Source: Pseudomonas sp. R76 (GTDB taxonomy: Bacteria; Pseudomonadota; Gammaproteobacteria; Pseudomonadales; Pseudomonadaceae). From it: a stretch of 64,000 nt of DNA. Both the position numbers and the translations under genes were made by a program. The notes under the pieces are model-generated. The model saw only the letters and a list, made by a program, of their open reading frames with translations. It had not been told where the DNA came from and made no database searches. The stretch covers positions 5,828,001 to 5,892,000 of the forward strand of contig NZ_CP019428.1 in the NCBI RefSeq assembly GCF_009834565.1, written 5' to 3'. Positions 25,103 to 36,170 of this stretch are shown here, piece by piece (position 1 is the first letter of the stretch; each line of letters starts with the position of its first letter).

Positions 25103-26926
25103 ATGATGGATGTGCGATCCCCTTTGGCCTCTTTCGGCCTGTGTGCGGTGTTGCTGATGGCCAGCGGCTGCTCCCCCAAAGAAGAGCAGAAGCAGGCGAC
25201 CCTCGAAGAGAAAACCGCGAAATTCGAGCAATCGCTGGACAGCATTCAAGACCCCAAACTGCGCGATGCCATCGCCGACCTTGGCGGCTCGCTGCTGTTG
25301 CTGGAACGGGCGCGAACCAAGCTGGCCACCAAGCCCATCGAAGCCGAATACGGCGAAGACACCCTGGCCCTGCTCAAGCACTACCCCACGCCCCAAGCCT
25401 TGGTCGACACCTACATCAACGGCCTGTTCGTGCTGCGCAAAGCCTCGCATTCCGACTACTTGACCGACTTGCAGCCGGTGTTTCCGTTCAACTTCAACAC
25501 CCCGGACCAATTCCCCTTCCCCCACGGCCTGGAATGGCAGTCGGTGACGTTGAGCAACAACAAAGTCATCCCCTTCCAGCCGGAATGGTCGGAAACCGAT
25601 CCGGGCATCCAGCTGAGCCCCAGCAGCTCCAACCTGACCAACCCCGATGACCTGACGGTGACGTACCCGTTCATCGAAGGCGTGGAGACCGAGAACAAAA
25701 GCCAGCCGCAGCCCGTCAGCCTCAAGGGCGCGGTGGAGGTGGTGGCGCCGGGCAAGGTGTTGACCTTCGACTTGACGAAAAAGGACATGGGCCACAAGCG
25801 CACCGAGGGCAATATCACCCTCAACCTGCTGCTGCTTGAGAAAAACTACGCCGAGATCGAGCTGACCAACAGCGCGCCGCTGGCGCCGGAAGTCGGCGAC
25901 GAATCGCCGAACCCATTGCTGGTGCAAGCGCGCGACAGCACCGGGCAATTTCTTACCCGCTCGGGTTCGATCAACGAAAACGCCGCGCAAGTGGCGTTCT
26001 ACGAAAAACAATTGGCCGAGATGCAAAAGCAGACGGCCTGGTCGGACGCCTTTGAAAAGCAACTGACAGACGAGCAAAAAGCCTTCGAACACAAGCAGAC
26101 CAGCCATTACGCCAAGGTGTACTTCAATGGCCTGATCGAAAACCTGCAAGTCAACGTGCTGGATTTTTCCAAGGCCACGCTCACCCGCAAAGACCTCGAC
26201 CTGCCGGTGCTGCGCTTCGACAAGAACAGCCTGCAGAGCACCGTGCAAGCCTTGCCGATGCCGGTCACGGTGTATGACGACAGCGCGCCGAGCTGGCTCA
26301 AGGACGCGTCAATGACCGAGGAGCAGCTGAAAAAAAGCGTCACCATCAGTCAATCGACCGAAGACGCCAGCGCCGCGAAGATCGTGTTTGACCACCCGTT
26401 CACGTTCAACGACGACCTGGTCGGCGCCGAGCGCAACAACAGCGATGCGCCGATTACCTTCTTCACGGCGGACGACAAAGGCGAACGCGGCGAGCCCATT
26501 GAGCTGCCGACCGAAGCCTTTGAGATGAATGCAGGAAGCGGCACGCTCACCTACGACCTCAACCTGTTTCCGGAAACCCCAGCGTTTGCGGTGGGTTCGG
26601 TGCCGCTGTTCCTGGCCACCATCGAGAAAGCCACGATTGATATCGCCAAGCTGCCCAAGGGCCTGTCGCTCAAGGACAACGCGCTGATCGTCGATCAAAA
26701 GGAATTTCCCGCCGACAGCTGGCGCTTCTACGCCAAGGACGCCAGCGGTAACTACCTCAAGGAAATCCTCAGCGTCAGCCACCGCGCCGAGGAATACGGC
26801 ACAGCGCTGTTTGACGTGCATTATTTCTACGGCCAGCCGACCACACTGGAAAGCTACCAGCGCACCGACCTCGACACCGTGCAATACGGCTTTGAGGTCA
26901 AGCTGGACAAGCCCGAGAGCAAGTGA
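25103..26926 (+). CDS. Large lipoprotein of unknown function
   Basis: 607 residues from the ATG at 25103, chosen because AGGA lies 8 bases before it; an ATG at 25079 is the alternative. The signal sequence ends in a lipobox (LLMASGC, Cys about 23), so it is a lipid-anchored envelope protein. A polar coiled-coil-like stretch follows (EEQKQATLEEKTAKFEQSLD). The mature body is acidic and beta-rich, with repeated KVLTFDLTKKD-, VYDDSAPSW- and FFTADDKGERG-like pieces suggesting tandem sandwich domains. I do not recognise the family. GC-rich codon use matches the host. Confidence 0.6.
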   Translation: MMDVRSPLASFGLCAVLLMASGCSPKEEQKQATLEEKTAKFEQSLDSIQDPKLRDAIADLGGSLLLLERARTKLATKPIEAEYGEDTLALLKHYPTPQALVDTYINGLFVLRKASHSDYLTDLQPVFPFNFNTPDQFPFPHGLEWQSVTLSNNKVIPFQPEWSETDPGIQLSPSSSNLTNPDDLTVTYPFIEGVETENKSQPQPVSLKGAVEVVAPGKVLTFDLTKKDMGHKRTEGNITLNLLLLEKNYAEIELTNSAPLAPEVGDESPNPLLVQARDSTGQFLTRSGSINENAAQVAFYEKQLAEMQKQTAWSDAFEKQLTDEQKAFEHKQTSHYAKVYFNGLIENLQVNVLDFSKATLTRKDLDLPVLRFDKNSLQSTVQALPMPVTVYDDSAPSWLKDASMTEEQLKKSVTISQSTEDASAAKIVFDHPFTFNDDLVGAERNNSDAPITFFTADDKGERGEPIELPTEAFEMNAGSGTLTYDLNLFPETPAFAVGSVPLFLATIEKATIDIAKLPKGLSLKDNALIVDQKEFPADSWRFYAKDASGNYLKEILSVSHRAEEYGTALFDVHYFYGQPTTLESYQRTDLDTVQYGFEVKLDKPESK

Positions 26927-26931
26927 ACGGA

Positions 26932-27050
26932 TTGTTCCCACGCTCTGCGTGGGAACACATCCCGTGACGCTCCGCGTCACCCCACGCAAGGCTGGAGCCG
27001 CACGCAGAGCGTCGAGGGCGGCGTTACCACGCAGAGCGTGGGAACGATCA
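26932..27050. repeat. GTTCCCACGC-type palindromic repeat, copy 1
   Basis: TTGTTCCCACGCTCTGCGTG at the left is the inverse of ACGCAGAGCGTGGGAACGAT at the right. Between them GTGACGCTCCGCGTCAC is itself palindromic, with a GACGCTCTGC inverse (GCAGAGCGTC) after it. The same element recurs at 32820, 33503, 34089 and 43672. Confidence 0.85.
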
Positions 27051-27051
27051 T

Positions 27052-27369
27052 TCACAAGGCTAGGCGCTCATGTCCGCCATTGAGTTGTCGCAGATGGGCT
27101 TGCAGGTGCAGGCACCAGATCTGCGGGTCATCCGCCAGCTCATAGCCGTGCAGCGTCAGGCTTTCGACGATTGATCCCAGAATGGTTTCTGCCACGAAAG
27201 GCCCATGGAACGGGCCTTGGGACTTGATGGTGGAAGGCTGTTCACCGGTCATTCCGGCGGCAAACAACAACGTCCACATCCCGTTATCCCCCGCGAGAGG
27301 GCGAATGGAGCATTCGATACGGGTGACCAGGCCCAGGCATTGGCGGGTAAGGCAAAGGTTGCGCGGCAT
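27052..27369 (-). CDS. Conserved hypothetical protein
   Basis: 105 residues from the ATG at 27369, with GAGGG about 9 bases upstream; an ATG 12 codons earlier lacks a ribosome site. MPRNLCLTRQCLGLVTRIEC opens a beta-rich small protein with two cysteines. The end is helical (DPQIWCLHLQAHLRQLNGG). Intact reading, host-like codon use and a ribosome site support a real gene, but I know of no function. It sits between a GTTCCCACGC-type repeat and a REP doublet. Confidence 0.55.
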   Translation of the reverse strand: MPRNLCLTRQCLGLVTRIECSIRPLAGDNGMWTLLFAAGMTGEQPSTIKSQGPFHGPFVAETILGSIVESLTLHGYELADDPQIWCLHLQAHLRQLNGGHERLAL

Positions 27370-27558
27370 GGCGGCGACCCTCGGTAGATCGGTGTTCAAC
27401 CTCAATTACACGGCGAGGCTGTCTCTATCCTGCGACTCCAGTGGATATCCTTAGAACTCAGAATAGAAGAAAACCAGTACAAACCAAGGTTGTAGGGACC
27501 AACGGGCGTTGGTCCCGGAAATGGGAGTCAATTTTGTGACGAAACACAGTCGATTCAA

Positions 27559-27645
27559 TGTGGGAGCTGGCTTGCCTGCGATGACTGACTCATAGCCGAC
27601 ACTGCTGGCTCACCCACCGCTATCGCAGGCAAGCCAGCTCCCACA
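27559..27645. repeat. REP doublet (REPIN-like)
   Basis: TGTGGGAGCTGGCTTGCCTG and its inverse CAGGCAAGCCAGCTCCCACA are separated by about 47 bases. This is the inverted REP pair common in P. fluorescens-group spacers, here downstream of the AsrA-like gene. Confidence 0.88.
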
Positions 27646-27648
27646 AGA

Positions 27649-30087
27649 TCAGGTTGGCTTGGCCTCGGCCAACGCCTGCTGCGCCAACTCCTTCTCGGCC
27701 TCCTTCAGATCATCCTCGCTGATCATCTCGGCAATCGCGCGCAAACGCTCAACCACGCGCGCATTCACGCTGCCTTCGGGGAATTGCCCTTCTTCGTCCG
27801 GCTCACCCGCAGGCTCACCGACCAACAAGCTCAACGCCTCATCCGCCTGACGCACGGCATAGATGTGGAACTGCCCGTCACGCACGGCCTGCAGCACCTT
27901 CTCGTCGAGCATCAGCGTGGCGACGTTGGCCTGCGGAATGATCGCGCCTTGCTCACCGGTCAACCCGCGCGCTTCGCAGAGGCGGAAGAAGCCTTCGATC
28001 TTCTCGTTGACCCCGCCCACCGCCTGCACTTCACCGAACTGGTTGATCGAGCCGGTGATGGCAAAGCACTGCTTGAGCGGCGTCTTCGACAAGGCCGAAA
28101 TCAAGGTGCATGCCTCGCCCAGGGATGCACTGTCGCCGTCCACGTACCCGTAGGACTGCTCCAGCGCGATACTCGCCGAAATCGCCAACGGGAATTCCTG
28201 GGCGTAGCGGCTACCGAGGTAACCGGTGAGGATCATCACACCCTTGGAGTGGATCGGCTGGCCGAGGTTAACTTCACGCTCGATGTCGACAATGCCGCTG
28301 CCGCCCGGGTATACCGTGGCGGAAATCCGTGCCGGCACGCCGAACGCCGAATCCCCCACCTCCAGCACCGTCAGCCCGTTGCACTTGCCGACCGCCGCAC
28401 CGGCGGTATCAATCAGGATCACCCCGGCGAGCATGTCGTCGAGAATCCGCGCCGATACGCGACCCGTGCGCGTGGCCTTGGCCTTGAGCGCGCGTTCGAT
28501 ATGGCCGGCATCGGTCATCTCATCGCCCGCCAGGTGGCGGATAAAGTCCGCCTCGCTGACCAGTTGAAACAGGTCGCCGATGCGCGCCGACAAACGCCCC
28601 TGGTGTTCAGCCAAACGCGCACTGTAAGTCGCCAGCCGCGCGACCGCGTCCGACGTCAGCGGCGCCATGCCTTCTTCCGAGGTGCGGGTTTTGAGCAACT
28701 GGGCGAACTGCTCCAGGCTCTCGTCCACCATCGGGATGTCTTCGTCGAAATCCACCAGTACGCGGAACATCTCCTGGAAGTCCGGATCGGCGTCTTGCAA
28801 CGCGTAGTACAGCTGGCGCGAACCGATGATGATCACCTTGACCTGCAACGGGATCATTTGCGGGTTAAGCGTCACGGTGGCCAAGCGACCCAGCTCGCCC
28901 AGCGGCGATTCCATCTTCAGCTTGCGCGACTGCAGGGAACGCTTGAGGGCGTCCCACACAAACGGCTCGCCGAGCATTTTTTCGGCTTCCAGGATCAGGA
29001 AACCGCCATTGGCACGGTGCAAAGCGCCCGGGCGCAGTTGGCGGTAGGTGGTGTACAGCGCGCCCTGGTCGGTGCTGTATTCAATACGGCCGAACAGGTT
29101 GTCGTAAGTCGGGTGCGGCTCAAACACCACGGGCGCGCCGCCGTTGACCGGATGGCCGACCACCAGGCTCGGGCAGTATTGCTCTTCGAGCAGCTTGCGC
29201 GCCTGGGCGTCGGTCTTGGCGTCATCTACCAATTGCTCGACCACGGTTTTGAGCAGGTACACCTGCATGGCTTGCAGGTAACCGCAGACGGCGGCGTTTT
29301 CCGCGTACTTTTCCGACAGCGGCGCCAGCAAAGGCTGCAGGGCCAGGGTGATGGTTTCTTCGTTGAATTGGCGCAGTTGGTTGTTCGACTCGCGCTTCCA
29401 CTGCGGCAGGCTGGCCAATTCTTCGTTGAGGCGTTCTTCCAGCTCGGAAATATCCGTGTGGAAGCGCTCGCGATCAGCTTCCGGCAGTTGCGAAAACTCC
29501 GCTTCGTCCAGCGCCTTGCCGTCGAGCATCGGCGTGAACGCGATGTTGGAGCTGTCGCGGTACAGCGCCACGTCTTTTTCCAGGGCCAGGCGTTCGATCA
29601 CGTCCAAGGCCTTGTCGTAACGCTGGTTGAAGGCACGGTCGATGGCGCTTTTGCGCTGTTGATAAGTCGGGTGTTCGAACACCGCCGGGAAGGTGGCGAC
29701 GAGGTTATCGACCAAAGCGTTGATATCGGCGATGAACGCCGCCGCGCCGCCGCCCGGTAATTCCAGGGCACGCGGCTCGCGCGGCTCATCAAAGTTATTC
29801 ACGTAGACCCAGTCCGCCGGGGTCTGCAGGCGTTTGCCTTCGGCCTTCAGGTAGCGTTTTACGAACGAAAAGCGGCCGGTTCCCGGCTCGCCCATGACAA
29901 ACACGTTGTAACCGGGGCGTGGCATGGCCACACCGAACTGCAAGGCTTCAACCGCACGTTCCTGGCCAAGCACACCGCGAAAGGGCTCCAAATCATTGGT
30001 GGTCGAGAAGCTGAACTGTTCAGCGGAGAAAGGGCGAGTCAGCGCTTCGGGCGCTAGACGCAAGCTGGCAGCAACAGGATCAGGCAT
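27649..30087 (-). CDS. AsrA/Lon-like ATP-dependent protease (peptidase S16)
   Basis: 812 residues. The N-terminal ATPase part carries FVMGEPGTGRFSFVKRY, a Walker A whose lysine is arginine, as I recall for this LonB/YcbZ-like family. The C-terminal Lon protease domain (about 560-770) has the catalytic serine in VDGDSASLGEA and the lysine in GGVNEKIEGFF. In P. aeruginosa the related PA0779 (AsrA) is induced by aminoglycoside stress and raises heat-shock gene expression. It acts in the cytoplasm on misfolded or regulatory proteins. It is monocistronic, with a REP doublet after the stop. Confidence 0.85.
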   Translation of the reverse strand: MPDPVAASLRLAPEALTRPFSAEQFSFSTTNDLEPFRGVLGQERAVEALQFGVAMPRPGYNVFVMGEPGTGRFSFVKRYLKAEGKRLQTPADWVYVNNFDEPREPRALELPGGGAAAFIADINALVDNLVATFPAVFEHPTYQQRKSAIDRAFNQRYDKALDVIERLALEKDVALYRDSSNIAFTPMLDGKALDEAEFSQLPEADRERFHTDISELEERLNEELASLPQWKRESNNQLRQFNEETITLALQPLLAPLSEKYAENAAVCGYLQAMQVYLLKTVVEQLVDDAKTDAQARKLLEEQYCPSLVVGHPVNGGAPVVFEPHPTYDNLFGRIEYSTDQGALYTTYRQLRPGALHRANGGFLILEAEKMLGEPFVWDALKRSLQSRKLKMESPLGELGRLATVTLNPQMIPLQVKVIIIGSRQLYYALQDADPDFQEMFRVLVDFDEDIPMVDESLEQFAQLLKTRTSEEGMAPLTSDAVARLATYSARLAEHQGRLSARIGDLFQLVSEADFIRHLAGDEMTDAGHIERALKAKATRTGRVSARILDDMLAGVILIDTAGAAVGKCNGLTVLEVGDSAFGVPARISATVYPGGSGIVDIEREVNLGQPIHSKGVMILTGYLGSRYAQEFPLAISASIALEQSYGYVDGDSASLGEACTLISALSKTPLKQCFAITGSINQFGEVQAVGGVNEKIEGFFRLCEARGLTGEQGAIIPQANVATLMLDEKVLQAVRDGQFHIYAVRQADEALSLLVGEPAGEPDEEGQFPEGSVNARVVERLRAIAEMISEDDLKEAEKELAQQALAEAKPT

Positions 30088-30368
30088 CGGGCTTCCTTAC
30101 ATCAGGCGGGGCAGATGACGGCATTCTGGCTCCCGGTTACGCGCTCTGGCAAGGCGCGACTTTGGGAAAGCATAGCCAGGGGATGGGTCTTACAAAAAAA
30201 TCGCGGCGGCTGTTTGCAAAAACACTGTTTGTTTTATAAAAAATCACGGAACCCCTGGAACGTGCCTAAACTCCAAACTGCGCTGGTTGGACTAATAACT
30301 GGCCCCTAGGGCGCTATGAAGTGCCTGAACCCTTGTCCATTGGTTTTGCACACAAAGAGAACAAAGCT

Positions 30369-30857
30369 ATGAAACGGATCCTTCTTGGTACTCTCTTCAC
30401 CGTCGTCTCCCTCAATGCAATGGCTGAAGCACCCGGTGGCCCGAACTGCGGTTGGGGCAACATGTTGTTCGAAGGCCAGCGCGGTACTCCTGCGCACTTC
30501 CTCGCTTCCACCACCAACGGTACCTCCGGTAACGCCACCTTCGGCATGACCTCGGGCACCAACGGTTGCAGCACCAACAGCGCCCTGACCTACGGCGGCA
30601 AGTCCTGGATTGCCATGAATGGCATGATGAACGAGCTGTCCGAAGACATGGCCAAAGGCAACGGCGAAGCACTGACCACCTACGCGGTGGTACTGGGCGT
30701 TGCACCGGAAGATCGCGAGCACTTCGCTGCCGTGACTCACGAGCACTTCCAGCAGATCTTCAGCAAAGCTGACGTGACCGCTGACGACGTGCACAACAAC
30801 ACCCTGGCTGTACTGAAAAGTGATGCCCGCCTGGCGAAATACGCTACCCAGGCTTAA
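30369..30857 (+). CDS. DUF3015 family exported protein
   Basis: 162 residues from the ATG at 30369. MKRILLGTLFTVVSLNAMAE is a signal peptide. The mature part APGGPNCGWGNMLFEGQRGT with the second cysteine in TSGTNGCSTNSALT is the DUF3015 signature: a Gly/Ser/Thr-rich start with two cysteines, then a helical end. It is a likely periplasmic or outer-membrane-associated protein of unknown role. A strong terminator follows, so it is a single-gene unit. Confidence 0.8.
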   Translation: MKRILLGTLFTVVSLNAMAEAPGGPNCGWGNMLFEGQRGTPAHFLASTTNGTSGNATFGMTSGTNGCSTNSALTYGGKSWIAMNGMMNELSEDMAKGNGEALTTYAVVLGVAPEDREHFAAVTHEHFQQIFSKADVTADDVHNNTLAVLKSDARLAKYATQA

Positions 30858-30865
30858 GCTCGACC

Positions 30866-30899
30866 CGCCCGCGCCTTTCGAGGCGCGGGTTTTATTTTG
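30866..30899 (+). terminator. Terminator after DUF3015 gene
   Basis: CCCGCGCC, loop TTTCGA, GGCGCGGG, then TTTTATTTT. Confidence 0.9.
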
Positions 30900-30947
30900 G
30901 ACCCGCCTCCCCTTTGGGTCTCACTATTTCCGACTTAAGTTGCCCCT

Positions 30948-32801
30948 ATGCTCAAACGCTTTGCCTGGTTGGCACTCTTCGCCTGCGCCCCGCTGTATGC
31001 GGCCCCGCATATTGATGATCAACGTTTGCAGCAATTGGCCAACGATCCGTTCTGGCTGTCTTTGGGCCATTACGAAGCCGGCAAGCTCAAAGGCTGGCGC
31101 AGCTATGTCAGCGACAAGAAATTCTTCCTCGCCGCCGATGGCGCACACCATCCGGACCAGGAACTGAAAGCCACCGTAGACGCGCTGTATGCCCCCGCCA
31201 GCCTCGGTGAAAAACACGCCCAATGCGTTTACCCCGCACGCACCCGCTGGCTCAAGGATCAGCTGCAGCTGACCGACCTGCCCGCCGTGGACTGCAAAGA
31301 ATTCAAGCAATGGTTCAAGGACGTCGCGCCCCATAGCGCGGTGATGATCTTCCCGGCGGCCTACCTCAACAGCCCGTCGTCGATGTTCGGCCACACCCTG
31401 CTGCGCATCGACCAGGCTGACGTGCAGAGAGACAAGACCGCCCTGCTCAGCTACGCGATCAACTTCGGCGCCTACATTGAAGGCTCCGACAACAGCATTC
31501 TCTACGCCTGGAAAGGCCTGATGGGCGGCTACCCCGGCCTGTTCGCGCTGGTGCCGTATCAGGAAAAACTCTCGGAATACCGTAGCCTCGAGAACCGCGA
31601 CCTGTGGGAATACCGCCTGAATCTCACCCAAGTCGAGACCGAGCGCATGGTCGAGCACGTGTGGGAGCTCAAGCAGATCCAGTTCGACTACTTCTTCTTC
31701 GACGAAAACTGCTCCTACCGCCTGCTTGAACTGCTGCAAGTGGCGCGCCCGAGCCTGCGCCTGACCGAGCAATTCCCACTGACAGCCATCCCGACCGACA
31801 CCGTGAAAGCGGTGAAAGAAGCTGGCCTGGTGGAGAAAATCGACTATCGCCCGTCCCGTGAACGCGAGCTGCTTGAACGCGCCAAGCCGTTGGATGGCGA
31901 TGAGCAGCAATGGGTGCTGAAAATCAGCGATGACCAGAAGCAATTGCAGGAGCCGGCCTTCAAAGCCCTGCCGCGCGAGCGCCAGGCGCTGATCATCGAC
32001 GCGGCTTATCGTCTTGGCCGCTACCGCGCCAACGGCCTGGAGCGCGACACCGAGCGCTCGCAACGCAGCTTCGAACTGCTGCGCGCAATTAACCAGAACC
32101 CTGCGCCCCACCTGCAGATCGAACGCCCCGGCTTGCCGGAAGACGGCCATGAATCGCGCACCTGGCAAGCCGGCATCGGCACCCGCGGCAGCAAAACCTT
32201 CGGCGAGTACGGCCTGCGCATGGCCTACCACGACCTCAACGACAACGCCGAAGGCTTCCCGCTGGGCGCGCAGATTGAAATCCTGCAAATGAAACTGCGC
32301 CAGTACGAAGGCAACCACTGGCAACTGCAACAACTGGACCTGGCCACCATCCGCTCCCTGACCCCGCGTAATGCGCTGTTGCAACCGTGGTCATGGCAAG
32401 TGACCGGCGGCCTGGAACGCGTGCCGGGCAAACACGACGACGAAACCCTGGTGGCTCACGTCAACGGCGGCGCCGGTGGCACCTGGCAACTCACCGACGA
32501 CATGCTCGGCTTCGCCCTCGGCACCGTGCGCGTGGAACACAACAACGACTTCAGTGAAGCCATCTCCCCGGCTGCCGGCTTCAACACCGGTGTGCTGTGG
32601 AAAAACCCGCTGGGGAATTTGAGCCTGGAAGCCAAGGGCGACTTCTTCACCAATGGCGAAGTGCGGCGCAGTGTCAGCTTGAACCAGCAGTGGGAGTTGT
32701 CGCGCAACCTCGGGCTACGCCTGAGCGCCCAGCGCGAGTACAGCCATTTGTCTACGCCGGTGAATGAAGTGATGCTTGAAGTGAAGTGGTATCACTACTG
32801 A
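30948..32801 (+). CDS. DUF4105 (Lnb N-terminal periplasmic domain) protein
   Basis: 617 residues. A signal peptide MLKRFAWLALFACAPLYAAP is followed by the DUF4105 core (about 100-260) with SPSSMFGHTLLRID and DYFFFDENCSYRLLELLQVA, the His and Cys/Asn-bearing blocks typical of this NlpC/P60-like domain. The C-terminal ~250 residues alternate like a beta barrel or beta-rich outer-membrane domain and end in an aromatic pair (KWYHY), as outer-membrane proteins do. It is probably an envelope protein acting on lipid or peptidoglycan; the activity is not established. Confidence 0.8.
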   Translation: MLKRFAWLALFACAPLYAAPHIDDQRLQQLANDPFWLSLGHYEAGKLKGWRSYVSDKKFFLAADGAHHPDQELKATVDALYAPASLGEKHAQCVYPARTRWLKDQLQLTDLPAVDCKEFKQWFKDVAPHSAVMIFPAAYLNSPSSMFGHTLLRIDQADVQRDKTALLSYAINFGAYIEGSDNSILYAWKGLMGGYPGLFALVPYQEKLSEYRSLENRDLWEYRLNLTQVETERMVEHVWELKQIQFDYFFFDENCSYRLLELLQVARPSLRLTEQFPLTAIPTDTVKAVKEAGLVEKIDYRPSRERELLERAKPLDGDEQQWVLKISDDQKQLQEPAFKALPRERQALIIDAAYRLGRYRANGLERDTERSQRSFELLRAINQNPAPHLQIERPGLPEDGHESRTWQAGIGTRGSKTFGEYGLRMAYHDLNDNAEGFPLGAQIEILQMKLRQYEGNHWQLQQLDLATIRSLTPRNALLQPWSWQVTGGLERVPGKHDDETLVAHVNGGAGGTWQLTDDMLGFALGTVRVEHNNDFSEAISPAAGFNTGVLWKNPLGNLSLEAKGDFFTNGEVRRSVSLNQQWELSRNLGLRLSAQREYSHLSTPVNEVMLEVKWYHY

Positions 32802-32819
32802 TCAAAACGATACAAAGAT

Positions 32820-32932
32820 GATCATTCCCACGCTCCGCGTGGGAATGCACCCTGTGACGCTCCGCGTCACGACCTTGAAATCGGACGCAGAGCGTCCACG
32901 GCGGCATTCCCACGCAGAGCGTGGGAACGATC
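32820..32932. repeat. GTTCCCACGC-type palindromic repeat, copy 2
   Basis: ATTCCCACGCTCCGCGTGGG at the left, GTGACGCTCCGCGTCAC in the centre, then GGACGCAGAGCGTCC and CCCACGCAGAGCGTGGGAAC at the right. It has the same architecture as the 26932 copy. Confidence 0.88.
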
Positions 32933-32970
32933 AGTGCCGGTGTATCAGTCACTGATTTCCAGCAGCCCCA

Positions 32971-33138
32971 CCGCCTTCGCAGGCAAGCCAGCTCCCACAC
33001 TGGTTTGTGCCTGGCCACATTTGAACTGTGCCCGCCACCGTTCAAATGTGGGAGCCGGGCTTGCCCGCGATAGCGGTCGTCCAGGCAATGATGTATTGAC
33101 TGACCCACCGCCTTCGCGAGCAAGCCCGCTCCCACATT
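32971..33138. repeat. Cluster of three REP sequences of two subtypes
   Basis: TTCGCAGGCAAGCCAGCTCC (32976 on) is of the GCTGGCTTGCC subtype. TGTGGGAGCCGGGCTTGCCC (33047 on) and TTCGCGAGCAAGCCCGCTCC (33113 on) form a doublet of the GGGCTTGC subtype. A lone REP beside a doublet suggests two insertions. Confidence 0.85.
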
Positions 33139-33197
33139 TTTGCCTCGCGTATAGTCAGATGCATCCCATTGCCCGCCCAATCAGGAGCTCCATCAAC

Positions 33198-33503
33198 ATG
33201 GCTGTTAACTGCACCACGCTCGAAGAAGTCCGCGACAACATCGACCGCCTCGACCAACAAATCGTCACCCTGCTGGCAGAACGCGGCCGCTTTGTCTCCC
33301 AAGCAGCGCGCTTCAAAAAAGACACCGATGGCGTCAAGGCGCCACAACGGGTTGAACAGGTGATCGCCAAGGTGCGGGGTTTATCCGAGGCGGTGGGTGC
33401 CAACCCTGAAGTGACTGAGCAGGTGTATCGCGCGATGATTGCGGCGTTTATTGAGCAGGAATTGGCAGAGCATGCTGCGCTGGCGAGCTTAGCCACGGAT
33501 TAG
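33198..33503 (+). CDS. AroQ-class chorismate mutase
   Basis: 101 residues, the usual size of a single-domain AroQ enzyme, from the ATG at 33198 behind [26 protein letters not shown] then [14 protein letters not shown] is the conserved first helix with its active-site arginine and lysine. [15 protein letters not shown] and the C-terminal FIEQELAEH complete the three-helix fold. It converts chorismate to prephenate. PchB-like isochorismate-pyruvate lyases share this fold, but no salicylate genes are adjacent. There is no signal peptide, so it is cytoplasmic. Confidence 0.82.
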   Translation: MAVNCTTLEEVRDNIDRLDQQIVTLLAERGRFVSQAARFKKDTDGVKAPQRVEQVIAKVRGLSEAVGANPEVTEQVYRAMIAAFIEQELAEHAALASLATD

Positions 33504-33612
33504 ATCGTTCCCACGCTCCGCGTGGGCACGCATCCTGTGACGCTCCGCGTCACGACCTTAAAGCGGACGCAGAGCGTCCTTGGCTGCATTCCCACGCAGA
33601 GCGTGGGAACGA
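33503..33612. repeat. GTTCCCACGC-type palindromic repeat, copy 3
   Basis: GATCGTTCCCACGCTCCGCG at the left and CACGCAGAGCGTGGGAACGA at the right, with the palindromic GTGACGCTCCGCGTCAC centre. It begins in the stop codon of the chorismate mutase gene. Confidence 0.88.
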
Positions 33613-33725
33613 GCATCGTTGATGGCCCTTTAACCCAACACCTTTCTCACCTCGCTTTCACGCCTCCCCGACAATTCCCTGACTAGACTCCTTTCATCAG
33701 CCGTGAAACGGCCAGGGAGTACGCC

Positions 33726-34082
33726 ATGTGGCGGTCTGCGGTAATGCTGTGCGCGGTAGTGTGGTTGGCGGGTTGCCAATCAACCCATCAGGAGTTACTG
33801 GCCAAAGGTTATCCACCGGCCTTTGCCGATGGCTTTGATGACGGTTGCAGCAGCGGTCGTCAGGCTGCTGGAGTGATCAGCGGGGAGTTTCGCAAGAACG
33901 TGCCGCGCTATCTGAAGGATCGCGAGTACGCCGAAGGCTGGGAAGATGGCTTTCGCCAGTGCAAGGCGATGCGCGAGAACGAAGAGTTGCGCGACTACAA
34001 GGACAACCACTGGGACGAGCGTGAGCGGGCTTGGCAACAGGAGAAGGACCGCGACGCCGCCAGGGCTTATCGCTCGCAATAG
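33726..34082 (+). CDS. Small lipoprotein
   Basis: 118 residues. MWRSAVMLCAVVWLAGC ends in a lipobox, with the lipidated Cys at 17. The mature part QSTHQELLAKGYPPAFADGF with DDGCSSGRQA, then YAEGWEDGFRQCKAM, carries two Gly/Asp-rich D-GF-DGC/WEDGFRQC repeats, each with a cysteine. The highly charged C-terminus (ERERAWQQEKDRDAARAYRS) is helical. The family is unknown to me; it is an envelope lipoprotein. Confidence 0.65.
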   Translation: MWRSAVMLCAVVWLAGCQSTHQELLAKGYPPAFADGFDDGCSSGRQAAGVISGEFRKNVPRYLKDREYAEGWEDGFRQCKAMRENEELRDYKDNHWDERERAWQQEKDRDAARAYRSQ

Positions 34083-34088
34083 GTCTCT

Positions 34089-34119
34089 GATCGTTCCCAC
34101 GGTCCCCGGGGGAACGATC
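34089..34119. repeat. Collapsed GTTCCCACGC-type repeat, copy 4
   Basis: GATCGTTCCCACGGTCCCCG then GGGGAACGATC keeps only the outer arms of the ~110-bp element; the centre is deleted. It lies between the lipoprotein gene and the GreA/GreB-family gene. Confidence 0.75.
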
Positions 34120-34160
34120 GCGCGGCGACCATGGCCCAAACTCCATTGAAGGAGAATGTC

Positions 34161-36010
<1,850 letters not shown>

Positions 36011-36170
36011 TTAAGGGAGATTGAGCCGGACCTTAGCAATTCATGTTGCACCTGAAAAGCGCAAAATGTCGCCTTTGTGAATTTAAATGGTGCATTGGAT
36101 ATAAATAACTGTGCTTATTTGCACCAGAAAAGGGATTTCAACTGAGGGAATGCACCAGCAGTTAAAACGC

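Larger units (their letters stand above)
32802..33197. other. Repeat-filled spacer before the chorismate mutase gene
   Basis: No gene. The 396 bases hold one GTTCCCACGC-type element (32820-32932), a cluster of REP sequences (32971-33138) and the ribosome site AGGAGC of the next gene. Confidence 0.8.

Noticed and set aside
27784..29760. A 658-codon plus-strand open frame
   Set aside because: It lies wholly antisense to the AsrA/Lon-like gene, has no domain and reflects high third-position GC in the real gene.
26932..33612. Possible CRISPR array from repeated GTTCCCACGC sequences
   Set aside because: Copies are kilobases apart, palindromic, and lack regular spacers; no cas genes are present.
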